Source of the DNA: Zingiber officinale
Lineage: Eukaryota > Streptophyta > Magnoliopsida > Zingiberales > Zingiberaceae
Assembly: GCF_018446385.1 (NCBI RefSeq)
Contig: NC_056004.1
Span: 6,042,767 to 6,106,766 of the forward strand
DNA: 64,000 nucleotides
Direction of reading: 5' to 3'
Shown: positions 23,700 to 35,115 of the stretch, in pieces
Layout: each line of letters opens with the position of its first letter
Numbering within the stretch: position 1 is the first letter of the stretch
Notes under the pieces: generated by a model
What the model was told of the DNA's origin: nothing
Databases searched by the model: none
The model's input: the letters and a program-made list of their open reading frames with translations, nothing else
Program-made: the position numbers and the translations under genes

Positions 23700-25858
23700 T
23701 CACTCCGGGTCCTCAAAATTAAAAAAGGCGTCCGGGATATCATCTATCATGGCCGCCAGGTCAGAGGCGGGAATGTGCATTCCCGTGGGAAGGTGGCCAC
23801 CCTTCTTCAAGTACGCCATGGTGACCTTGACCGCCTCGGCGGAAGTTGAGGAAACGTTGCCGCCGAATTTTGCGCCGAACCGTTCCGAGCGGAGGTATTC
23901 TTGGCGCGCTGCTGCTAGGCGACTCGACTCTCCCTCCTTATATTGTCTGAGCGCCGCCCGGGAGGCAATCAGTGAATCTTGAAGAACTTTCTGGTCCACC
24001 TCCGCTTTGGTGCGTTCAGCAGAGCGCTCATCCCGTTCGGCAGCCAGTTGTGCCTCCAGCTTTTTAGATTGCTGATCTAGGGCTCGGACTTCAACTTTCA
24101 TCTTATCCAGATCAGCAATCGCCCGCCTCTTCCGGCTACTGGCACGCTTCACGTCCCCGTCGCGCTTCTTCACTAAGTCTTCGAGTCGGGCCACCTCTGT
24201 AGCCAGGTCGGCGACCTTCTTCTGTTCGGCCTCGAGGGCTTGTTTCTCCCGCTCGGCCGAAGGACCTCCCGACACTTGGAGTTTTTCCAGGAGATCCTCC
24301 AGCTCGGCTAGCCGATGGCTAGTGGCGATTTGCTCAGCCCAACGCTATAAGGGAAATAATAAAATCAGGAGTCAAATGATAGCATGGCACGGGAAGAAAA
24401 ATGAACGTACCTGAGTGGCCTGCTGCATGTTGTTATCGCCGAGCTACTTGGGCATCATGAGGGCCACCTGAATCTGGGCGTCCTCGAAGAGCTTGGTGAG
24501 TGGACCCGTCAGGGTTATTTCATGAACGAGGCTTGATGGCCGATCGGTAGATAATAAATATTCCTCTGAAGGAAATCGGAGGGTCGTCTTGATGGTCGGG
24601 TGGCCGGCCGGCCCTTTCTCGGCCGCAGTCGCCTGGCCCGAGGACTCCCCTATGGTTGAAGTCTCGCCCAACCGTCGTAAGCGACGACGAGTCCGCGGAG
24701 GAGAGCCAGAGTGCTGTGCGATGGGCGAGGCCACGGGGGTCCCGATCTGCGACTCCGTGCGATCGGGCGAGGCAATCTCGATCGGCGCCCGTGGTTCGCC
24801 CTCTTTGGTCGGCGGAAGGCTGGAGTCTCTTCGACGTTTCCGCCGAACTCCCGGTGGTGAATCCCCGGTCTGGGGGATTCCCAGCTCGGCTGGAGCAGAA
24901 GAAACAGGATCCGCCTCGACCTCCGTTGAAGCGGCTTGGGCAACTTCTGTTTCAGGGGCGGACTGCGCCCCCCCTCTCCTGCATCTGCCGGGCGGCTGGG
25001 GATGAGACCCCGCTCGGCGAGTTCTTTTTTGGTGGCCGCCTCAATTTCCACGGCCTTCAATTTCAGATGATCGGTAGCCTTGGAGCGCCACATGACTTCA
25101 GCTGCAGTGGAAGAAATTAAAATCAGTTAGACAAAAAGGTGAAAGAAGTAAAGAGTCCTTACCCATGCGGTAGGGGAGGTTGGCCTGAGCGGAGATAATC
25201 CAAAAATGTACAACACCCCCTTGAGAAGCAACTGGTCGATTTTGTACCGTTGACCGGACAACCAGTTTGCCGCATGAAGGTAGGCTGGACTGCTTCTGAA
25301 TTTGCCGAGCTCTGGCTGGGTCGGCACAGCGGTCTGTCATTTGGTTCTAAATGCTGGCCGCTCGGGAAGTCGTATATAGAAGAAGAACTCCTTCCAGTGC
25401 TTGTTGGAGGTCGGCATATTATCAAAAAATTTGAAGCCTATTCTACTTTGGAAAATAAAAGTGCCCAACTCGGATTGTTTGGGGTAGAAGAAATAGTGGA
25501 ATATCTTGGGGTCGAGTGGGATACTGTGCAGCTTAAAGAGGACGACCACCCCGCTCAGCAGCCTAAAGGAATTCGGCACAAGTTGGCCGAGCGGGATGCG
25601 GAAATAATTACAAACTTCTAAAATAAAGGGATGGGTAGGAAATCTAAGGCCGCCCTGGAATTGGTCTAGAAAAAAACAAACGGTGCCGATCGGAGGGTCA
25701 TGGGGCCGGTCGGTCGGGTCGGCTATAACTATTTCATGGTCATCAGGAATCCCGTACGTCCGAACAAGGCGCCGAGCGCCCTCTTCATCAAATCGACTCT
25801 CCATGGTCAGATACCAAGGGCCATGAACATCAACAGCGGGTTCGGAGGAGCTTGCCAT
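23700..25858 (-). pseudogene. Antisense gene of G1, decayed copy of the G2 gene
   Basis: Exons on the minus strand are 25858-25163, 25101-24411 and 24344-23700. All four splice sites are kept at the positions seen in G2 (donors GTAAGG and GTACGT; acceptors CTGCAG and TTATAG). The third exon is 645 nt, exactly as in G2, and fully open. Exon 1 has a TGA near 25337 where G2 has Trp (TGG) and is 1 nt shorter; exon 2 is 7 nt shorter, shifting the frame after GEGG. N-terminal residues such as FILEVCNYFRIPLGQLVPNS match G2. The gene is therefore inactive as a full-length protein, but it shows that the exon structure predates the split of the two copies. Confidence 0.8.
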
Positions 25859-26094
25859 CTCGGAGAAGCAAAAAGATAGCAAGAAACCGAAGGAATGGGA
25901 ACAAAAGAGGCAAAACGAGTTGGGAAGACCTTGTAAACGAAGGGAGAAGACTCACTGAGAAGGAAACGGGCGGAAAGGATCACCGGTGGGATGGTAGCCG
26001 CCGAAAAACAGGAACTGGATCGTCGGAGGTCACAGCAGAAGAAGAGGCAGAAGGACAACGCACAAGCAAACATACGGCAAAGGAAGGAGACGGA

Positions 26095-26230
26095 GGCTTT
26101 ATACGGCCGAGGCCGGTCGGCCTCCGCCGTCGGATGCAGGTCACGATAGACGAGGTCATCATCTAACCGTCCATTTCAAAGTAATCGGCGTCCCATCGTA
26201 CGGATCATCACCGCCACGCAAGAAGAGCCA
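26095..26230 (-). promoter_or_regulatory. Promoter region of the G1 antisense gene
   Basis: TTTATA at 26098-26103 is TATAAA on the minus strand, about 240 bp before the ATG at 25858, matching G2. The G2 G-box position reads CATGTG here (in GAGCCATGTGGCGC, about 26226-26240), one transition away from CACGTG. Confidence 0.55.
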
Positions 26231-26495
26231 TGTGGCGCTCTGTCACCAGGCGCAATTAAGGCGCCCATACCGCGCATGCTTCGGCTTAATGAAGAGGATT
26301 TACGTGATTTTTGAGAAGATTTAGACAAGCAAACATCCACGTTGAGCGACAAGACAACCAAAACGAAGAGCCGAGCGGCTGAATTTGGCATAAGGGCCGA
26401 ACGGCTCAAGGGATATTATAAGCGACGGTAAGGCGACGACCGCCCGCTCGGACACATAGTCCAGTCAGTCGGACTCACTGCCTCCTTCGACTAGA

Positions 26496-26512
26496 CTTGA
26501 AGGGAAGGCAAG
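26496..26512 (+). other. G1 polypurine tract
   Basis: GAAGGGAAGGCAAG lies immediately before the LTR start TGATCCGG at 26513, identical to the G2 tract. Confidence 0.75.
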
Positions 26513-27216
26513 TGATCCGGCGGTAAGAATGGGGGATCCACTTCCTGAAGGGTCTCAGCTTGAGGACAGATGGAGGGCTGACTAAGCGGTTAATGGCCGC
26601 GCCGAGCAGCTGAGTAGGTCTGAGCGGAACCAAAGATAACCCAGCCATGGGCTTGGGTTTCCGACGCCAAGGCGGGAGAACCGAATGGCCGAGCGGGCGT
26701 CTGCCCGGCTGGGACCGAAGGCCCGAGCGGGTGGTCCGTTCGGCCAGGATAAGGGCGAGGGTACAAAGGTTAGCCGAGCGGCCTATTCATTCGGCTCAGG
26801 ATATGGGATGTCAGCAAAGGTATGTCTGATGATTACGCCGTACACAAGAGTGCACGATGGAGGATCTCGCCGTCACATCATGGAGAAGTTGATACAGTAG
26901 CGGTATGGCCTTATGGACGTCTTTCTGACAGACCCATACCTGGGCATGGTCGAAAGCAGGTGATTGCTTTGATTGGCGCGCCCAGGCTCCTTCGAGAGGT
27001 CTATATAAGGTCTCCATTTCTTCACCGGAGGTACGCGAGTCTTCATTCTGCAGCCACCTTCTTCCTCTATTCCCTCGCCTAACTTGAGCGTCGGAGGGCC
27101 GTCGCCGGGACACCCCCCCCAGCTCGGTTTTGTTGCAGGTTCACCGGAGCACTCGAGGATCCAGCAAGAAGCGCCACACCCCCAGCTTCCGTTGACTCCT
27201 GGTTCGGACAGGATCA
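26513..27216 (+). repeat. G1 3' LTR
   Basis: Begins TGATCCGGCGGTAAGAATGG and ends GGACAGGATCA; it is about 704 bp and is the reverse complement of the G2 LTR family with many differences. A TATA-like CTATATAAGG lies near 27001-27010 on the + strand. No genes are inside it. Confidence 0.85.
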
Positions 27217-27447
27217 GTTCTAATTAAGGATAATGGACCGAGCTTAGGATCTGAATTCCTAATCAACCGATCCAATGGGTCTAACCAATTAGATCAATTC
27301 TAATTGTTGACTTGAACTCCTGAAAATTGAGAAGATTTATTTTTCTTGATTTATTATGTTGGTATTATGCCTGTATAAATTGAATTAAACCGGTTTTCTA
27401 CTGGTTAGTCGGTTTTGTACTGACTTATTTAATTTCAATTTTTTCAT

Positions 27448-27964
27448 ATGGCAAATCGTGATTTACGACAACATGAGCTTTGGGAGGAGATCAAGGAGCA
27501 TGATTTCAACCCGATTCAAGGACTCGGATGGCTTATTGGTTGGCTCAATCGGTTGTTCTGGAAACTCGAGAGAGAAGAGTTTCCGGTCCAAGACACACAC
27601 AAAAGATGGGCTCTGGTCTATTCACTGTCGAAAAATCTTAGGCAGATAGCATTCCAACTTTGAGATGATTATGATGGGCACATCTCGTATTAAGAGATGT
27701 GCAAATAATTACTTCATTTCTATTGGGGTCCTGAAGATTCAGAGGAGGATCCAGATGAATCTGAAGAGGATTCAGAAGATCCTTGATGAATCAGAAGAGG
27801 ATCTGGAAGAGTGTGTGGAGAATCCAGATGAGGATCCTATAGAGAATCTTGAAGCTGTCCTGCCTGAGATTACCCCAAATGAGTCCAGGCTGAAAGGGAT
27901 AATGTTGGTCACTACACTAGTGTCTGTCCTAGTGGGAGTTATAGTAGCCTATCTAGTTTACTAG
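27448..27964 (+). other. Two small open frames ahead of copA gag, unrecognised
   Basis: 27448-27663 (71 codons, starts MANRDLRQHELWEEIKEHDF) and 27665-27964 (99 codons) lie in the copA leader. The second has an acidic Glu/Asp-rich middle (DESEEDLEECVENPDEDPIE) and ends in a hydrophobic segment (LVTTLVSVLVGVIVAYLVY) that could span a membrane. They are separated by a stop. I do not recognise either. They may be remnants of one leader protein or chance frames; I favour low coding value. Confidence 0.3.
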
Positions 27965-28394
27965 AGTTCTGTTATTGTTATTTTTCATTATGTGTGAACA
28001 ATTTTAGTCTATTTCGTTCATGTCAGTCGGTTATATGTTAACAATATGTGGCATAATTTTATATTAATGATATGTTCATTTATTTATGATGTTTGCTTGA
28101 CATGATGCATGATTAGTTCATGATATATTAAATGATTAGTTCATTTAATTAAAGAAATCATGATATATTAAATTTAAAGAATTCATGATATTATAAATGA
28201 TTAGTTCATTTGTTGGGATGTATGTAATAGAATTGATTAATATTGATTTGATTGGTCATACGAATGATGAGTGAAAACATGCATAGTTGTCACTTGATTT
28301 TGTAAACCAGCTCAAATTAATATTGAGTCAATTATAAATTGTATGCATATGTATTACACTGAATACTAAATAATGTATTTATTTATGATAGATT

Positions 28395-29250
28395 ATGGCA
28401 ACCAAAAACATTATAGCTGAACTCAACAAAGGTGAAAAACTTAATGGGGATAACTATAAGATCTGACACCTCATGATACAATATGTACTTGAAGAACAAG
28501 AAGTTCTAGAGGTTGTAAATCAAGTTATGGAAGAACCTGTAGATGGTCCCACTGCACAACACAGACGAGATCTTGATGCCTATAAGGCATGGAAGAAAAA
28601 GGATTCCACTGCGAAGGGTATATTGATTAGTTCAATGGTAGATAACCTAGCTTTTGAGTATGATTCGTATCTTTCGGCTCATGCAGTCTGGGTAGCCATT
28701 AAAGAAAAATACAGTGGAGTAAGTCTGAGCAAGCTTTGACAGCTGACAATCAAGTTTGACAGCTACAAGAAGCGTCCGAATATATCAATGGTTCAACATC
28801 TCAGGGAGATGTCGAACATGATTCGGGAGCTTAAAACTGTTGGTCATGAGTTGACCGATGAACAACAGGTTCAAGTAGTTATTCGTTCACTTCTAGATTC
28901 TTGGGAAACCATGAAGCAGACCCTAACTCACAGTGAGAGTATCAGGACTTTCACTGACGTCTCACGCCATGTAGAATTGGAGGCGGAGAGAGTTGAATCC
29001 ACAAGGATTTCTGGACAAGCCTATGTGGCTATAGGTTCTGTTGGATCATCTAGATCCAAGAACAAGAAATGGTTCAAGAAAGGTAAGGGAAAGAAGAGGG
29101 AAGTTGCTGCTGTGGGATAGAGCCCAATCAAGAAGATAGTAAAGAAGACTAGAAAGAAACCTAAAAACAAGTTGACTTGTTTTAACTGCGGGAAGAAGGG
29201 TCACTTTGCTCGGGAGTGCACTGAGCCGAAAAAAATTAAATTCCATCGTG
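28395..29250 (+). pseudogene. copA gag remnant with zinc knuckle
   Basis: Reads MATKNIIAELNKGEKLNGDNYKI then a TGA, continuing in frame through residues typical of the Copia gag (UBN2-type) domain: AYKAWKKKDSTAKGILISSM, then after another TGA QLTIKFDSYK, and MVQHLREMSNMIRELKTVG at 28788. A CCHC knuckle CFNCGKKGHFAREC lies at about 29178-29220. The stops sit where related proteins usually have Trp or Arg. It would have packaged element RNA; it is now broken. Confidence 0.75.
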
Positions 29251-30476
29251 TCTTCTTTTTCTGAGCATTTTATTGCTAGCTCAGTGTTGTTAGCTGATTC
29301 TTATCCTTTGTGGATTATAGATTCGGGAGCAACTAATCATGTAGCTCGAGAGCGAATTACATTTGTGGAGTATCGTCGGGTACCAGCTAGCAACAAGTGG
29401 ATCTATGTGGGAAATAATACAAGAGTTGAAGTCAAAGGAGTCGACACTTACAAACTCAACCTCCGTGGTGGTAGAGTTTTGTTTCTACATGATGTCTGTA
29501 TGCTCCTGAAATTCGATGAAATCTTGTTTCTGTTACATGTCTTCTTAATTTAGGGTATTGTATTAATTTTTACAGTCGATGTGTTGAACTTAAGATTGAC
29601 TCAGTGTCAATCAGACATGATTTTTTAACAAATGGTTTTATGGTTATTGATGTAGAACCAGATGTCAATTATGCTATTGATGGTTGTTTTTCAAACATTG
29701 CTATAACTAGTGATGCAGATATAATTGATGAGGTTTGGCATGCTAGATTATGACACATAGGACAAGAACGTATGAATCGGTTGGCTAGAGAGGGTCTATT
29801 AGGCACTCGGGCTAAGATTCAATTGTCTATATGTGAGCATTGTCTTGCTGGGAAAGCAACTAGGAAACCATTTGGTAAGACTATTAGATCTGAATCAATA
29901 TTGCAGTTAATTCATTCGGATATTTGTGGTCCGATGAATGTGAAGGCTAGACATGGAGTTTCAAATTTCATTACATTTATTGATGATTTCTCTAGGTTCG
30001 GTCATGTGTATTTGATTTCTCACAAATCTGAAGTATTGGATTGCTTCATTCGTTATATGAACAAAGTTGAGAATCAAACGGAACGTAAAGTTAAGACTTT
30101 ACACACTGACCGTAGAGGAGAGTATTTGTCTGATATGTTCAAGACAATATGTAATGATAGAGGGATTATTAGACAGCTGACAATCCTTAGAACTCCACAG
30201 TAAAATGGGATAGCTGAAAGAAGAAATAGGACTCTTCTTGAAATGGTTAGATCTATGATGGCGCAAGCTAATTTGCCAATCTCCTATTGGGGAGATGCAT
30301 TATTAACTATAGCCTATATACTTAACAAAGTGCCTTCAAAGTCAGTTCCATCTACCTCATATGAACGTTGGGCAGGCAGAAAACTAGATTTAAGTAATCT
30401 GAGACCCTGGGGGGCAGCTGCTTATATTCATGATAATTCTCACAGGTATGGAAAACTAGGACCTAGGGGTAATAAA
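29251..30476 (+). pseudogene. copA protease and integrase remnant, cut by S1
   Basis: The protease motif WIIDSGATNHVARE lies near 29310-29350. The pre-integrase and integrase segment follows: ICEHCLAGKATRKPFGK, LIHSDICGPMN and IDDFSRFGHVYL near 29830-30000, then TPQ-stop-NGIAERRNRTLLEM near 30190-30245, and the frame then runs to the S1 insertion at 30476. The stop replaces the Gln of the usual TPQQNG. It resumes at 38449 after S1. Confidence 0.75.
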
Positions 30477-30580
30477 TGTTGGTGCGGTTAGCACTAACGA
30501 TTTAACCCAAGTTTTGATGAATAACAAATAGGTTAAGTTAGGTTTGGCGTTATCTAATGCTTTGATCGAGTATGCAGGCT

Positions 30581-30826
30581 AAGTCCAGATAGGTCGACGG
30601 GCTGACCGGATGTCTGGCATGAAGTCCAAGCGGGTTGACGGGCTGACCGGATGCTTGGCGAGAAGTCCAGCTAGGTCGACGGGCTGACCAGATAGCTGGC
30701 ACGAAGTCCAAGCGGGTCGACGGGCTGACCGGACGCTTGGCACGAAGTCCAGCTAGGTCGACGGGCTGACCGGATAGCTGGCACAAAGTCCAGACGGGTC
30801 GAAGGGCTGACCGAACGTCTGGCAGG
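30581..30826 (+). repeat. Six-unit 41-bp hairpin array in the S1 5' LTR
   Basis: AAGTCC begins at 30581, 30622, 30663, 30704, 30745 and 30786, exactly 41 bp apart. Each unit is a left arm, then GGTCGACGGGCTGACC, then three bases, then a right arm. Arm pairs are CCAGATA/TGTCTGG, CCAAGCG/TGCTTGG, CCAGCTA/TAGCTGG, CCAAGCG/CGCTTGG, CCAGCTA/TAGCTGG and CCAGACG/CGTCTGG. The arms differ between units yet stay complementary (two with one G-U pair). The centre can also pair as GGTC/GACC. Confidence 0.9.
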
Positions 30827-31228
30827 TAAGTAAAGGTAAGTCACTGGAGGAGAGTGACTGTGAGGACGCATCCCAGTTAAGGGACAGTAGGCGTCGGTCC
30901 AGTTTAGGTCCATTTTGGATCCCTAAATTGAGACCCTGACTAGGTTCTAGTCTCGGGAAGACAGGACCTAACTCATAAATCTATATAAAATGTCTATACA
31001 TATATTTTTCTAACTCTTTTTTATATATACAAATGTAGAGTTTCAAATTCTGCACGCGTAGCAACTGACAGAGCTTGATTCCGAGTTCGGAGTCAAAAGT
31101 TATGACCTTCGGAAGATGACTGTGTCAAACAAGTAGTTGGAGACGACTCGGATTAGCCAGATTCGAACTCTCCTCATCTGATCCGAATTTTTGGGATCTG
31201 ATAAGCTCTGGAGACCCCTCTAAAGGGC

Positions 31229-31238
31229 TATAAAAGGA
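31229..31238 (+). promoter_or_regulatory. S1 LTR TATA box
   Basis: CTATAAAAGG is also present in the 3' LTR (about 38085-38094). Its distance to the LTR end fits a transcription start in the LTR. Confidence 0.65.
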
Positions 31239-31586
31239 GGGGGTGAGCAAGCTTCAAGGACACAACTCTCAGAACGAAGAATCTGCTTCCTTGTGCTCCT
31301 GCTGCGCTGCGATCTCCGACAAGCTTTTCTTTTCTGTTTTAAGTCTTTTTATTGTCGGTAATTTTTCCTTATTAGCAATATTGTACTTAACTTGTAATTT
31401 ATATTTCGAATTGCTAATTGCCCAACGAAAGTACTCACGGAGTACGGGCCTTCGAGTAGGAGTCGTTACAGGCTCCGAACGAAGTAAATCCACTGTGTTC
31501 AATTTTCTTATTCCGCTGCGTTTATACTCGTTGTTTTTCGAATCGATATTCACCCCCCCTCTATCGACGTTTCACGATTCAACAAG

Positions 31587-31602
31587 TGGTATCAGAGCGG
31601 GC
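31587..31602 (+). other. S1 primer binding site
   Basis: TGGTATCAGAGCGGGC lies two bases after the LTR end; this is the tRNA-iMet type. Confidence 0.85.
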
Positions 31603-31843
31603 ACCGCTCTGATTTGGTGCAACACCAATCAGACAGTGGGTGAAAATTTCTTTTTAATTTCAATTTTTTCGCATAAGTCCAAACTAGTATCATTACTTGT
31701 TTTGGATATTTTCTTTCGTTGCAATTAAGACTAAATTGGTGCAACACCAACTTAGTTCATTTTGATTAAACTCTTCCCGCACTGCTAATCCAAGACGAAG
31801 TCTTGGGATATTTTTTTTGCTTAATTTCGTGTGTGTAGAATAA

Positions 31844-33408
31844 CATGTCTTAATTAGAAGGCTTTAGCACAGTACGTCCTCCCCTATTCAACGGGGACGA
31901 CTTTTCATACTGGAAGAAAAGAATGGAGGTTTACCTGAAGACAGACTACGACTAGTGGTTCAGCGTCATAAAAGCCTACAGACCTCCAGTCGACAACTCC
32001 GGAAATCCACTAGACCCGGAACAGTGGACTCCGGACATGAGGAAAAAGGCATCGACTGAGAACAAAGCAATTAACACGCTACACTGCGGTCTAACACGAG
32101 AAGAACTGAACCGGGTCGGACCACATCAGAACGCGAAGGAGCTTTGGGACAAATTGATCGAGCTGCACGAAGGAACGAGCGACGCGAAGGTAACAAAAAG
32201 AGACTTACTTTTAAATAGAATTTTTAATATAAAAATGCAGGAAGGAGAAACGGCAAGTCAGCTCCACGCGAGGATCAAGGACATCCTCAACGGACTCCAC
32301 GCGATAGGCCACCAGATGGAAAACAGAGACTTAATAAGGTACGCACCAAATGCTTTTCCACGTAATAGTTTGTGGGCATCGATCGTAGATGCGTACAAAA
32401 TTTCCAAAAATTTATCTAAATTAAAGTTAGACGATCTTTTTTGTGAGTTAGAACTACATGAACAAACTAATACTAGACCCGAGAAAGGTGTTGCTTTATT
32501 TGCAGGCTCCTCCAAAGAAAAGAAGAGAAAACCTGAATCTGAAGAAGATTCCGACCAAGATTCCGAAGACGAAGAATACCTGGTGAACTTGGTAAGAAAA
32601 ATGTTCACCAGGAGAAAAAGGAGCTTCAGCAAGAAGGATCTTCAAAAGATCAGTTCTCCCACGGAACAAAAGAAAGTGACCTGCTTCGGATGTAACAAGA
32701 AGGGGCACTACAAGAACGAGTGCCCGAGACTAAAGAACGACAAACCGAAGCCGACCAAAAAGAAGGCTCTCAAAGCGACGTGGGATGACTCCTCCTCGGA
32801 CGAATCGGAGGTAGAAGATCAGAAGCACCAGAGCCACCTCGCGCTGATGGCCCGCGAAGCTGAATCGGAAGACGGGTCCGAACCCGAATCGAGCCACGAG
32901 TCCGTACTCATTTCCGAAGGCCCGGAAGAGGTATATTTCGATTTAAACAAATTTTTTTAAAATTATTTCTTGCTTAAATAATAAATTAGTTAAAATAGAA
33001 AATGAAAACAAATCACTCCTTGAGGAAAATCAAGACCTCAAGGAACAAATCAAAAATTCAAATCCAACTCAAGATCTAACACTTGAGGAGGAGAATTTAT
33101 CATTAAAAAATGATATTAACAATTTAAAAGAGATGTTAGAAAAATTCACTATAAGATCAAAAAATCTAGACTTAATCCTGAATAATCAAAAGGCGTGTTA
33201 TAATAAAACCGGACTCGGATATAAGTCGAACTCAAATAAAACCTTTAAATCATTAATAACCCAATTCAAACTAACACGTAAAGCTTGGGTCCCGAAAGTG
33301 TGCTTAACCACGCAAGTAGGACTTAATCAACTTTACATACCTAAAGATAAAATATATTATATAAAATCTGATAAAGAAAATCAAAAATCAAAATACAAAC
33401 TTAAATAA
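31844..33408 (+). pseudogene. S1 gag with early stops
   Basis: Translation from the ATG near 31844 meets a stop at codon 3 and another after KTDYD, then stays open to 32960 (about 307 codons). Visible parts are LFNGDDFSYWKKRMEVYL near the start (Copia gag core), an acidic stretch EEDSDQDSEDEEYL, and a CCHC knuckle CFGCNKKGHYKNEC at about 32680-32725. An Asp/Ser-rich tail follows. After the stop at 32960, another frame holds a Glu/Lys/Asn-rich coiled-coil region (near 33000-33140), typical of SIRE gag C-termini. It would have been the particle protein. Confidence 0.75.
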
Positions 33409-33530
33409 AAAAATTCAAAATCTGAACATTTTAAAACTCAACAAAATATAAATTATCACCAAGTTAATTATAACTATAAAATAAATAGACATAAACCTAA
33501 ATCAAAAAGGTTAAATTGAAGGCCAATAAT

Positions 33531-34020
33531 TCAGGGGGAGGCTCCAGAATAGCTGGCACCTCTAAAACTAACATACCCGACAGGGTAACCCAAATAAACT
33601 AACCCGATAGGGTGATTAGGATTAATTAAAAAGGGACCAGGTTTAACTTGAATCATGGTACTGGTGAAGTTTTTGGATGATAGTACGTTAGGGAAGCTTG
33701 GCATCGCATGTCTAGAACGATATGACTTCGATCTGGTGCATTTGGCCAAGTGGAACTGACCGAAGCTATCCTTAAATGGATCCTAACTAGTTAGACCAAG
33801 GTTTAGTACTAAGCTCCGTGGATAGGACTATTCGAAAAACTTTGACAGCATGGTTACTCTAATGATGTCCAGATGACTCACCAGAGCCCAGAGGTTTATC
33901 CGAAGAATGCCTATTTGTTGAGACCAAAGCTAAACCTGAATCTAACACAAGTTAAATCAAACTCTATAATCTAATCAACTTCTTCTCACAAAATTATAGG
34001 ATTCCCTGATTGATAATTTA
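33531..34020 (+). other. S1 region between gag and AT-rich array
   Basis: No open frame that I can support. It is probably decayed coding sequence between gag and protease. Confidence 0.4.
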
Positions 34021-34039
34021 GATCGGGTGAGATGAATAA

Positions 34040-34990
34040 GGTTTAAATTAATTTTTAAATTTAAATTTTAAATTAAATTTTGAATTAATTTAAATCTCGA
34101 ATTAATTAAATTTTGAATTAATTTAAAATTTTAAATTAAATTTTGAATTAATTGAATCTCGAATTAATTTAAATTTCGAATTCAAAATTTTAATCTTAAA
34201 CTTAAAAATTAATTTCAAAATTTTAATTCTAAAGTTAATTTCAAAGTTTTAATTTTAAACTTAAAAATTAATTTCAAAATTTTAATCTTAAACTTAAAAA
34301 TTAATTAAGTTTTAATTTTAAACTTAAAAATTAATTTCATAATTTTAATTTTAAACTTAAAAATTAATTTCAAAATTTTAATTTTAAAATTAAAAATTAA
34401 TTTCAAAATTTTAATTTTAAAATTAAAAATTAATTTCAAAATTTTAATTTTAAACTTAAAAATTAATTTCAAAATTTTAATTCTAAACTTAATTTCAAAA
34501 TTTTAATTCTAAACTTAATTTCAAAGTTTTAATTTTAAACATAAAAATTAATTTCAAAATTTTAATTCTAAACTTAATTTCAAAGTTTTAATTTTAAACT
34601 TAAAAATTAATTTCATAATTTTAATTTTAAACTTAAAAATTAATTTCAAAGTTTTAATCTTAAACTTAATTTTAATTTTAAACTTAAAAATTAATTTCAA
34701 AGTTTTAATTTTAAACTTAAAACTTAAAACTTAATTTCAAAGTTTTAATTTTAAACTTAAAAATTAATTTCAAAATTTTAAACTTAAAAATTAATTTCAA
34801 AGTTTTAATTTTAAACTTAAAAATTTATTTCAAAATTTTAATTTTAAACTTAAAAATTAATTTCAAAATTTTAATTCTAAACTTAATTTCAAAGTTTTAA
34901 TTTTAAACTTAAAAATTAATTTCAAAATTTTAATTTTAAACTTAAAAATTATTTTCATAATCTTAATTTCAAAAACTTAAAAACTTATTT
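34040..34990. repeat. AT-rich minisatellite inside S1
   Basis: About 950 bp built from a unit of roughly 33 bp (TTTTAAACTTAAAAATTAAT followed by TTCAAAATTTTAA), with shortened and mutated copies. It is non-coding and lies between gag and protease, where an intact element would be coding. Confidence 0.85.
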
Positions 34991-35115
34991 TAAAAATTAA
35001 AACTTAAAGTTTCTTAAAATTTTATTTATCAAAATTCAAAACGTAAAATTAACTTAAATAATGCTTGCTCAAAAATAATCTTAAAAGACTAACTTTAATT
35101 CCTACTTACTGTAGG

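Larger units (their letters stand above)
20392..27216 (+). mobile_element. G1: Tat-type gypsy retrotransposon, 3' half only in window
   Basis: Same family as G2 but on the + strand. Left to right it has the pol 3' end, a 122-bp repeat array, a decayed antisense gene, a purine tract and the 3' LTR (26513-27216). Its 5' half lies beyond the C1 insertion, outside the window. Its coding regions contain stops and frameshifts absent from G2, so it is older. It sits next to decayed copA sequence from 27217; the five bases after the LTR, GTTCT, are the predicted target duplication, which cannot be checked here. Confidence 0.85.
30477..31584 (+). repeat. S1 5' LTR
   Basis: Matches 37333-38448 throughout. 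It includes the hairpin array (30581-30825) and a TATA box CTATAAAAGG at 31229-31238. The frame at 31243-31728 starts in the LTR and is repeated, in shifted form, in the other LTR; I do not consider it a gene. Confidence 0.9.

Noticed and set aside
30550-30913. Minus-strand Pro/Ser/Arg-rich open frames over the 41-bp array
   Set aside because: They arise from the repeat sequence; 41 is not a multiple of three and the same frames are broken in the other LTR.
31243-31728. 161-codon frame spanning the S1 LTR end and primer site
   Set aside because: It crosses functional non-coding sites and is not preserved in the 3' LTR.
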